From the NCBI GenBank assembly GCA_003233025.1, contig QIKS01000153.1:1-9765 (forward strand): a stretch of 9,765 bases of DNA. The letters are read 5' to 3'. This document shows positions 1 through 6,372 of the stretch, piece after piece. The DNA is from Hellea balneolensis. Its GTDB lineage: Bacteria; Pseudomonadota; Alphaproteobacteria; Caulobacterales; Maricaulaceae. Every line of letters starts with the position of its first letter. The first letter of the stretch is position 1. Made by a program: the position numbers and the translations under genes. A model generated the notes under the pieces. That model was not told where the DNA came from. It did not search any database and saw nothing but the letters and a program-made list of their open reading frames with translations.

Positions 1-389
1 CGCTGTTGGCGGCGATAGATGGTTTTGAAGGGCAGTCTATCACGCGGATTGCGTTGCGCCTGATGGCTATTCTTGCACAACGCCCGGGTGAGTTACGACA
101 TGCGCGTTGGGACGAATTTGATATTGAAGCGGCGGTTTGGTCTATCCCTGCTGAAAAAATGAAGATGCGTAAACCTCACAACGTGCCATTGCCTGCACCT
201 GCCTTGGCGTTGCTGGACGAATTGCGACAGATAACAGGGCACGGTGAGCAGTTGTTTCCGTCATTGAGATCATGGCAGTGCCCAATGAGCGAAAATACAT
301 TAAATGCCGCCCTGCGCCGCATGGGGCCACCTTCAGCTGTATTTAGTCTATGCCATTCGTTTGAAAATAAGCTATTGGCTTTGCTATGA
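1..389 (+). pseudogene. P4-type tyrosine integrase, C-terminally truncated (also partial at the window edge)
   Basis: The reading frame is open from the window edge, so the N-terminal part lies outside. The visible part is the first half of a phage-P4-like integrase catalytic domain: the box I segment with QRPGELR (catalytic Arg at bases 81-83), the Lys-rich strand KMKMRKPHNVPL, and the family segment LFPSLRS...PMSENTLNAALRRMG. In known P4 integrases this last segment leads into the HGFR box and later the Tyr nucleophile. Here similarity stops at about base 326 and is followed by about 20 unrelated residues and a TGA at 387-389. The H-x-x-R, second His and Tyr are absent, so the product should not be able to cut or join DNA. 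It normally would insert and excise an island at a tRNA-like site. The break coincides with the start of the A+T-rich reverse transcriptase cassette, which suggests replacement of the integrase 3' end. Confidence 0.85.
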
Positions 390-1807
390 AAAGTAATTTT
401 GAACTCAAATACAAATTTACGCGAAAAATTTGGAAAAAGCTGCATGACAGCAATGTCCCAATAGTCTTAGCGGAACACTTAGAAAAAGCTTCATTGGAGG
501 TGGCCCTCGATAAAATTAACCGCGACCTCAGGAATAGTCAGTATCTCCCGAGTATAAATCACGGGTTTCTAGGAATTAACAAGTCCCACGGGGTCACAAG
601 GTTTATTCCAATACTGACGCGTGAAGATATGGCTGTTTACTATTACATTTGTTATCTGATCTCGGGTAAAATTCTGGAGAAACGCGAAAGTATTTATGGC
701 GGTTGGCATATTATACCTGATGTACAACAAAAAGATGACATTCTGACTGTTGAGCAAATAGAGGGCTATCTTCAGGACTATTTCAGTGATTCAGTTTCAA
801 AGAAGAACTGGTGGAAGGAATGGACACGTTTTATCGACATGATTGCTGACTTAACATCGCGTAAAGATATAGGTAACTATATATTAACATCAGATATAGC
901 AAATTTTTATGACAGCATTAGTGTAGATACTCTTATCAAAAAATTGAGAAAAAAGACTTCAAAGTTTGGTGAGCAAATAGACGTTCTTGAAGTTTTCTTA
1001 GGTTTCTGGAACCGATTGACAAACGGCTATTCGCGTTCGACCAAAGGCATTCCCCAAGAGCTATTTTCTGATGCAAGCAGAGTGCTTTCGCACTTTTATT
1101 TGCAGGATTTTGATAAAAGATTTTTAGAGTACTGTAATAATAATTCGATAATCTATTGTCGATGGGCCGACGATTTTTTACTTTTTGGCAAATCGCCTAA
1201 AAAACTAGAAGCAGCCCTGCATAAGGCGTCAAAATTTTTGCTATCAGATGGATTGCACCTATCCGCAGGTAAGACTAAAATAATGTCGCGAATTGAGTAT
1301 CGAGCCTACCGTTGCATACCATTTTTAGAGGCGGTTCAATCAAACGATATCCGTAAGTATGAAAAATCGTTACGCGCTCACAAGAAACTATTTGATGCTG
1401 GAGAAATTCGCGTGGACACACTTTTGAAAACTGCTATCGGCCATTCTGCGCGGAATATTAATAAAATTGGCAGTTACCCCAAACTCTTTATAGACGATGC
1501 GATACGAAGCAATGTTGATCTTTCTTTGACATTGAACGACCAGCAAATCTATAATGTAATTCTCCTGAATCCAAAACCCGGAGAAATTTTTCAAATTTTT
1601 GTTCGCCGCCTCGAGAGCAAACCTTATGCTTCATCTCGAGCAACTTTTCTGAAAATGCTACGCAAGCACAAAAGAAACTTGGTAGCTTTGGGAATAAGCG
1701 AAAAAGCGCAAATGGCATCAATCGGCAGAATTGAACGTGCTAGTTCAGACAGCGTAATTTTACGCGAAATATGTATTCCCGAGGCTAAAAGAGCCTATTA
1801 AATTTGT
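327..1807 (+). other. Foreign A+T-rich cassette carrying the reverse transcriptase
   Basis: The block is bounded by the point where the P4 integrase loses its family sequence (about 326) and the point where alpA-like sequence resumes (about 1808). Inside are about 59 non-matching bases, one reverse transcriptase gene, and about 6 bases after its stop. The block is visibly richer in A+T than both flanks. I see no terminal inverted repeats, transposase or target duplication at the ends. It therefore looks like a recombinational replacement rather than a transposon. The boundaries are inferred from protein family similarity remembered for integrase and AlpA, and each may be off by a few bases. 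Confidence 0.6.
386..1801 (+). CDS. Stand-alone reverse transcriptase, candidate UG/Abi-type defence RT
   Basis: This 471-residue protein has the palm motifs of a reverse transcriptase. Motif A is LTSDIANFYDSI with Asp170. Motif B is GIPQELFSDASR at 221-232. The catalytic motif C is YCRWADDFLLFG with Asp262 and Asp263, where Trp260 replaces the usual Tyr of YADD. A segment LHLSAGKTKI follows, as expected after motif C. Residues from about 300 to 471 look mostly helical, like the helical-repeat tails of UG/Abi reverse transcriptases. There is no maturase or endonuclease domain, and the short flanks leave no room for a group II intron. I see no retron-type or template/variable repeats. The ATG overlaps the stop of the broken integrase (ATGA) without a clear ribosome binding site. 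Base composition is much more A+T-rich than neighbours, which indicates transfer. An RT identity is secure; a role in phage defence is inferred from architecture and context, and I cannot assign a numbered DRT family. Confidence 0.85.
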   Translation: MKSNFELKYKFTRKIWKKLHDSNVPIVLAEHLEKASLEVALDKINRDLRNSQYLPSINHGFLGINKSHGVTRFIPILTREDMAVYYYICYLISGKILEKRESIYGGWHIIPDVQQKDDILTVEQIEGYLQDYFSDSVSKKNWWKEWTRFIDMIADLTSRKDIGNYILTSDIANFYDSISVDTLIKKLRKKTSKFGEQIDVLEVFLGFWNRLTNGYSRSTKGIPQELFSDASRVLSHFYLQDFDKRFLEYCNNNSIIYCRWADDFLLFGKSPKKLEAALHKASKFLLSDGLHLSAGKTKIMSRIEYRAYRCIPFLEAVQSNDIRKYEKSLRAHKKLFDAGEIRVDTLLKTAIGHSARNINKIGSYPKLFIDDAIRSNVDLSLTLNDQQIYNVILLNPKPGEIFQIFVRRLESKPYASSRATFLKMLRKHKRNLVALGISEKAQMASIGRIERASSDSVILREICIPEAKRAY

Positions 1808-1810
1808 TTT
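1782..1810 (+). terminator. Weak terminator-like hairpin at the end of the reverse transcriptase gene
   Basis: AGGCT (1782-1786) and AGCCT (1792-1796) can pair around a 5-base loop. They are followed by ATTAAATTTGTTTT, a T-rich run. The stem is only 5 bp and overlaps the last codons, so this is a tentative call. If active, it would limit readthrough from the cassette into the alpA remnant and HTH gene. Confidence 0.25.
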
Positions 1811-1897
1811 CCAAAAGCAAAAAAACTTGGGCCGCGCACAACGGTTTGGCGGGTGGAAGATATTCGCGCGCTATTTGAGGGTGATGCCAATGACTAG
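1808..1897 (+). pseudogene. AlpA-like regulator, C-terminal remnant only
   Basis: The frame that continues past the reverse transcriptase stop reads FPKAKKLGPRTTVWRV, then EDIRALFEGDAND and a TAG at 1895-1897. This matches the end of the short HTH regulators of the AlpA family, in which a helix-turn-helix is followed by F-P-x-x-x-K-L-G and a W-R-x-x-D-I/V segment. The N-terminal half with the helix-turn-helix is missing and no start codon with a ribosome site remains. AlpA proteins normally activate integrase expression or act as excision factors in P4-like elements. The TAG lies inside the start of the next gene, whose ATG is at 1890; that overlap suggests the original alpA was translationally coupled to it. 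The short length makes this a family-memory call, but the whole 29-residue tail fits. Confidence 0.65.
1877..1881 (+). promoter_or_regulatory. Ribosome binding site of the HTH/zinc-ribbon gene
   Basis: GAGGG lies 8 bases before the ATG at 1890. It favours 1890 over the in-frame ATG at 1884, which would be too close, and over the upstream TTG at 1827. Confidence 0.55.
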
Positions 1898-2315
1898 GCG
1901 CATAAACCCGCGCAAGGTCAAAATCCACCAGAACTATACCGTGGAAGAAGTTGCCCAGCTAGTGGGGCGATCTATTCCCACCGTGCGAAGCTGGATCAAG
2001 AAAGGGCTGCGGGTCATGCGCGGGCAAATTCCACACCTCATTCTGGGCGCAGACCTGCGCGAATATCTCGACAAATCCCAAAAATCCAACAAAAAACCAT
2101 TGACCCCCAATCAATTGTATTGCCTGAAGTGTCGGAAGCCGCAGGCACCCTATGGTGCGCTTGTCGATTATGTTCCGATATCAGATGTAAGAGGTCGCCT
2201 AGAAGGGCTTTGCCCCACCTGTGAGGGCATCTGCAACCGCTTCGCCTCACCCCGCCAACTCCCCCGATTTGCCGAGATATTCGACCTCACCATTCGAACG
2301 AATAAGAACGCCTAA
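1890..2315 (+). CDS. Small helix-turn-helix protein with zinc-ribbon-like C-terminus
   Basis: The chosen start gives 141 residues. Residues 15-60 form an excisionase/MerR-like helix-turn-helix: YTVEEVAQLVGRS, IPTVRSWIKKG and, after a short wing, GADLREYLDK. A second part has two cysteine pairs, C78-x-x-C81 and C108-x-x-C111, with a further C115, which looks like a zinc ribbon or treble-clef knuckle. The C-terminal 25 residues are unassigned. The gene overlaps the end of the alpA remnant and lies 52 bases before a complete tyrosine recombinase. An inferred role is therefore DNA-binding regulator or directionality factor for that recombinase. I do not recognise a named family. An upstream extension to 1827 is open but reads through the alpA remnant in another frame and is unlikely to be translated. 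Confidence 0.75.
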   Translation: MTRRINPRKVKIHQNYTVEEVAQLVGRSIPTVRSWIKKGLRVMRGQIPHLILGADLREYLDKSQKSNKKPLTPNQLYCLKCRKPQAPYGALVDYVPISDVRGRLEGLCPTCEGICNRFASPRQLPRFAEIFDLTIRTNKNA

Positions 2316-2352
2316 TGGATACCCCCAACCCCTTCCCAAACTATCACTTATG

Positions 2353-2358
2353 AAAGGA
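2353..2358 (+). promoter_or_regulatory. Ribosome binding site of the second recombinase
   Basis: AAAGGA lies 9 bases before the ATG at 2368. This supports that start rather than the in-frame ATG at 2350 or the far-upstream codon at 2221, which lies inside the HTH gene. Confidence 0.55.
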
Positions 2359-2367
2359 TGCCCAACC

Positions 2368-3402
2368 ATGCGAAAATATTGCGAAGAAAACGAGCGGATC
2401 AAACGGCGCTACCTGCGTTATATCAAAGAGGCCAAAAGGCAGGATGTAAAGTCGGTGGACAAGGCCGCCGCTGCCATTTTCCGCTTTGAGGAAAGCACCG
2501 GATTCAAGCCTTTCAAGAAGTTTCATATTGAGCAAGCGATAGCCTTTAAGCGCAAGCTAGAGGCCGCCAAGAATGAGCGCACCGGCAAGCCACTTAGCAA
2601 GGCTACGATTGATGCGACCTTACGTCTCGTCAAAGCCTTTATCCTTTGGTTGGCTGGGCAGGCAGGCTACAAATCGCGGATCAGTTATGCCGATGCAGAG
2701 TATTTCAATAACAGCGCCAAGGATGCCCGCATCGCCCATGCCCAGCGCGAAGCCCCGTTTCCAACGATGGCGCAGCTCGCCCACGCCTTTGCCGCAATGC
2801 CGAATAAAACCCAAATCCAGCGGCTAGACAAAGCCCTGTTTGCCTTTCTGGTGCTCACCGGCGCGCGGGTGCAAGCCACCGCCTCCCTGCGCCTCAAGCG
2901 GATCGACCTTGTGGAGGGCTGCGTTTATCAAGACGCCCGTGATGTGCAAACCAAAGGGGCCAAAACTTTCCAAACCTACTTTCTGTCAGTGGACCCCGCC
3001 TTTTTGGCTTGCTTCACCGATTGGGTGAATTACCTCCGCCATGACCTGCTCTATGGCCATGATGACGCCCTGTTCCCTAAGCCCCAAATGGGCCGCTCCG
3101 ATGAAGGCGGCTTTGCCCTCATCGGCCTGTCACGTGACAACTGGTCAAACAGCACCAAAATCCGCGATATCATCAAAACAGCCTTCACCACTTCCGGACT
3201 TCCGGTTTTTGGGCCGCATAGCTTTCGCAAAGCACTGGTGAAATTTGGTATAGCGATTTGCCAAACACCCGAGGATTTTAAGGCGTGGTCACTAAATCTT
3301 GGTCATGATAGCGTAGTCACCACTCTTTCCGCCTATTGCCCAATCTCGGTTGAGCGCCAAAAAGAGCTGATCCAAGGGATGGCTAAAACACCGGCTCGCT
3401 AA
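2368..3402 (+). CDS. Tyrosine recombinase (site-specific integrase), apparently complete
   Basis: The gene encodes 344 residues. An N-terminal helical core-binding domain (about 15-120) is followed by the catalytic domain. Catalytic positions are visible: Arg167 in LTGARVQATASL, a Lys region in DVQTKGAKTF, His284 and Arg287 in GPHSFRKALVKFG, His313 in LNLGHDS, and the candidate nucleophile Tyr323 in TTLSAYCP. All the canonical residues are present, so it should be able to catalyse strand exchange. It is a different type from the P4-like integrase fragment at the left edge, being shorter and without the P4 signature segments. Its neighbour upstream is a small DNA-binding protein and downstream is a type I R-M operon, so it probably moves or moved this defence cargo. 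Its target site cannot be read from this window. Confidence 0.85.
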   Translation: MRKYCEENERIKRRYLRYIKEAKRQDVKSVDKAAAAIFRFEESTGFKPFKKFHIEQAIAFKRKLEAAKNERTGKPLSKATIDATLRLVKAFILWLAGQAGYKSRISYADAEYFNNSAKDARIAHAQREAPFPTMAQLAHAFAAMPNKTQIQRLDKALFAFLVLTGARVQATASLRLKRIDLVEGCVYQDARDVQTKGAKTFQTYFLSVDPAFLACFTDWVNYLRHDLLYGHDDALFPKPQMGRSDEGGFALIGLSRDNWSNSTKIRDIIKTAFTTSGLPVFGPHSFRKALVKFGIAICQTPEDFKAWSLNLGHDSVVTTLSAYCPISVERQKELIQGMAKTPAR

Positions 3403-3419
3403 ATAGTTGCGAAATCGCG

Positions 3420-3452
3420 TTGACTTGTTTGCCCCCCGCCTTAATCAATATA
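3420..3452 (+). promoter_or_regulatory. Possible promoter of the hsd operon
   Basis: The 76-base gap before hsdM contains TTGACT at 3420-3425, close to a sigma-70 -35 box. The A+T-rich stretch TTAATCAATATA (3441-3452) could hold the -10 element, but no hexamer at 16-18 bases spacing is a good match. The call rests mainly on the -35 and on the operon needing a promoter here. Confidence 0.3.
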
Positions 3453-3463
3453 GCCTAACCTTT

Positions 3464-3468
3464 GAGGA
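3464..3468 (+). promoter_or_regulatory. Ribosome binding site of hsdM
   Basis: GAGGA lies 10 bases before the ATG at 3479. It supports that start over the open codon at 3407, whose extra 24 residues have no family similarity. Confidence 0.5.
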
Positions 3469-3478
3469 CACGCCCCAC

Positions 3479-5038
3479 ATGCCAAAATCTCCCTCTCAAA
3501 CCCGCACGTCTGATCTTAATTTCGCGGCTGACCTTTTTAAAGCCGCTGACAAAATGCGCGGCGCACTGGAGCCCTCGGAGTATAAGCACGTTGCCCTCGG
3601 GTTGATCTTTCTTAAATACATTTCCGAGGCTTTTAACGCCCTGCACCAAAAGCTGGCAGAGGATGAATACGCAGACCCTGAAGACCCCGAAGAATACCTT
3701 GCACAAAGCGTGTTCTGGGTGCCCGAATTAGCCCGCTGGCAATATTTGCAAGATAACGCCCGTTCCGAGAGCATTGGCAAGATCATTGACGAGGCGATGG
3801 AGGCTATCGAGGCCATTCCCACCAATGAAAGCCTCAAGGGTGTGTTGCCCAAAAACTATGCCCGCCCAACGCTGGATAAAACCATGCTGGGCGAGCTGGT
3901 AGACCTGTTTTCCAACATCAAGCTGCATGATGATAACGACCGCGCGCGTGATCTGCTGGGGCGGGTATATGAATACTTCATCTCGGGCTTTGCCGGGGCC
4001 GAGGGCAAGCGGGGCGGCGAGTTTTTTACCCCGCGCTCGGTTGTGCGCACGCTGGTTGAAATTTTGGAACCATATAAGGGCCGCGTTTATGATCCGTGCT
4101 GCGGCTCGGGCGGCATGTTTGTGCAATCGGAAAAGTTTATCCAGAGCCACGGCGGGCGGCCCGATGATATCGCGGTTTACGGGCAGGAGATTAATCACAC
4201 CACATGGCGGCTGGCCAAGATGAACCTTGCGGTGCATGGCATAGATGCCGACATCCGCTGGAACTCGGCGGGCAGCTTTCATAAAGACGAGCTGACGGAT
4301 ATTAAGGCCGATTTCATCCTTGCCAACCCGCCGTTTAATATCTCTGACTGGGGCGGGGAGAAGCTGGTGGACGATGCGCGCTGGGCTTACGGGGTGCCAC
4401 CCAAGGGCAACGCCAACTTTGCGTGGCTTCAGCATATCATCCACCACTTGGCCCCGCGCGGCACGGCGGCGGTGGTGCTGGCCAATGGCTCTATGTCGAG
4501 CATGACCAGTGGCGAGGGCGAGATCAGAAAACAGATGGTGGAGGGTGACCGCGTGGATTGCATGATCGCCATGCCGGGGCAGCTGTTTTACTCGACCCAA
4601 ATTCCGGTGTGCCTGTGGATATTGGCGCGGGATAAAAGCGCCAATGGGCACCGCGACAGGCGCGGCGAAACCCTGTTTATTGATGCGCGCAATCTGGGCT
4701 TTATGGCAGACCGCGTGCGGCGCGAGTTTAGCGATGCGGACATTGCGCAGATCTCACAAACCTACCACCGCTGGAGATCAAAACCCGAAGCATTGGAGGC
4801 GCGCGGGCTGGAGGCCTACGCCGATGAAGCAGGCTTTTGCAAATCGGCTGATCTGGACCTGATCCGCAAATATGACCATGTGCTAACCCCGGGCCGCTAT
4901 GTGGGCGCAGCTTTGGTCGAGGATGACGGCGTGCCGTTTGAAGATAAGTTCGCGGCGCTGCGGGAAAGGTTGGAGGGGCAGTTTGTGGAGGGCGCTAGGC
5001 TGGAAAAGCAAATTAAACGTCTTTTTGAGATCGTTTAG
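3479..5038 (+). CDS. hsdM: Type I restriction-modification system, DNA methyltransferase (M) subunit
   Basis: The protein has 519 residues, a normal length for HsdM. It transfers a methyl group from S-adenosylmethionine to adenine N6 in the target chosen by HsdS, as part of M2S or R2M2S complexes. The N-terminal helical HsdM domain (about 8-150, with [13 protein letters not shown]) is followed by the N6 methylase core. FFTPR at 182-186 is the usual entry segment. The SAM-binding motif is [10 protein letters not shown] starting at Asp205, and the adenine-binding catalytic motif is NPPF at 283-286. The C-terminal part ends in [11 protein letters not shown] and a helical tail. The frame is intact throughout. 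The gene ends one base before the hsdS start codon, so the two are probably co-translated. Confidence 0.95.
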   Translation: MPKSPSQTRTSDLNFAADLFKAADKMRGALEPSEYKHVALGLIFLKYISEAFNALHQKLAEDEYADPEDPEEYLAQSVFWVPELARWQYLQDNARSESIGKIIDEAMEAIEAIPTNESLKGVLPKNYARPTLDKTMLGELVDLFSNIKLHDDNDRARDLLGRVYEYFISGFAGAEGKRGGEFFTPRSVVRTLVEILEPYKGRVYDPCCGSGGMFVQSEKFIQSHGGRPDDIAVYGQEINHTTWRLAKMNLAVHGIDADIRWNSAGSFHKDELTDIKADFILANPPFNISDWGGEKLVDDARWAYGVPPKGNANFAWLQHIIHHLAPRGTAAVVLANGSMSSMTSGEGEIRKQMVEGDRVDCMIAMPGQLFYSTQIPVCLWILARDKSANGHRDRRGETLFIDARNLGFMADRVRREFSDADIAQISQTYHRWRSKPEALEARGLEAYADEAGFCKSADLDLIRKYDHVLTPGRYVGAALVEDDGVPFEDKFAALRERLEGQFVEGARLEKQIKRLFEIV

Positions 5039-5252
5039 TATGGAGTTTTTCTCACAAGTTGTTCTGCGCGACTACCCAGTCGAAATTATCGATGGTGATC
5101 GGGGAGCTAATTATCCCAAGATTGCCGATTTTTCTGATCAAGGATATTGTCTTTTTTTAAGTGCTACTAACGTAACCAAATCGGGCTTTGTATTTGACAA
5201 TTGCAGTTTCGTCACCTCGGAAAAAGACGGCTCTCTTCGGAAAGGGAAAGTG

Positions 5253-5261
5253 AAAAATTTG
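5253..5261 (+). other. Frameshift point in hsdS: A5TTTG tract
   Basis: The tract is read GTG AAA AAT TTG in the start frame, whereas the conserved downstream sequence is in the -1 frame. The heptamer at 5255-5261, in phase as A AAT TTG, has the X XXY YYZ form of a -1 slippery site. An SD-like AAGGGA (5242-5247) lies shortly upstream, but those bases also encode the conserved RKGK stretch. A lost A (A6 to A5) explains the data equally well. Confidence 0.5.
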
Positions 5262-6363
5262 ATACCGTTATTACCACACGAGGGACCGTTGGGAATATTG
5301 GTTACTTTTCCGATAGGGTTCAGTTTGAGAACGTAAGAATAAATTCTGGGATGGTAATTTTAAGACCTGATGCAACAAAACTGGACCCTCAGTTTCTATA
5401 TTTCGCACTTCGGTCACCTATGTTCTCGGTGCAAGTTGAAAGCTTTGTTTCGGGAAGCGCACAGCCTCAACTCCCGATCCGTGATCTAAAGCATATTGCG
5501 CTTCCGTTACCTGATATTTCGTCTCAAAAACGAATTGCAAATGCCATTGCTTCCCTTGACGACAAAATCGAGCTGAACCGGCGGATGAACGAGGTGTTGG
5601 AGGGGATGGCGCGGGCGGTTTTTGTGGATTGGTTTGTGGATTTCGGCCCGACACGGCGCAAAATGGCGGGGGAGGCGGACCCCGTCAAAATCCTCGGCGG
5701 TGCCATCCGCCCTAAGGCCCAAGCCCAAAAAACCGCCGCCCTGTTCCCCGCCCGCCTCGACGAAAACGGATTGCCGGAGGGGTGGGAACGTGTGCCTGCT
5801 GGCGAGATTTCCGATATTGCAGGCGGAGGAACTCCCAAGACTAAAACGGAAGAGTTTTGGAAAGATGGCCACCACCACTGGGCCACCCCCCGCGACCTTT
5901 CAAAGCTATCAGGCGTCTTTATTCGCAATACAGAACGCAAACTGACTGATGCCGGATTAGCCAAGGTAAGCTCGGGGTTGGCTCCTATTGGAAGTGTTTT
6001 AATGTCATCACGCGCGCCGATTGGTTATCTGGCAATTGCGGGTGTTCCAATTGCTGTTAATCAAGGATTTATCGTCATGCGCCCAACGAAGCGATTTCCG
6101 ACGCATTTTGCCAAACTTTGGTGTGAAGAGAATATGGAAACGATAGAAGCAAATGCCAACGGGTCTACCTTTCAAGAGATCAGTAAGAAGAATTTCAAGC
6201 CAATTTTGGTGACATCGCCAAGTATGGAGGTGTTGGGAGGTTTTTCTGAAATCGTGGGGGCGTTATACAAATTGATTTCGAATAACGAAGAAGAAAACCA
6301 AACCCTCGCCGGGATGCGGGATTTGTTGTTGCCAAAATTAATGTCGGGTGAAATCCGGTTGCG

Positions 6364-6368
6364 GGAGG
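6364..6368 (+). promoter_or_regulatory. Ribosome binding site of hsdR
   Basis: GGAGG, within a longer purine run at the end of hsdS, lies 4 bases before the ATG at 6373 and 7 bases before the ATG at 6376. Spacing favours 6376 slightly; both give the same frame and differ by one Met. Confidence 0.5.
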
Positions 6369-6372
6369 GGGG

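Noticed and set aside
386..1801. Group II intron maturase or retron RT
   Set aside because: No maturase (X/thumb with endonuclease) region is visible. Only about 59 and 6 bases flank the gene within the cassette, too little for an intron RNA or a typical retron msr-msd, and no inverted-repeat ncRNA was seen.
386..1801. Diversity-generating retroelement
   Set aside because: I saw no template/variable repeat pair, no adenine-specific variation and no C-type-lectin target gene; the neighbours are recombinase and R-M genes.
1827..1889. N-terminal extension of the HTH gene from TTG 1827
   Set aside because: This stretch encodes the alpA tail in another frame, and a good ribosome site precedes ATG 1890.
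3728..4651. Long minus-strand open frame opposite hsdM
   Set aside because: It is a shadow of the G+C-rich hsdM frame; its translation is low in complexity and has no recognisable domain.
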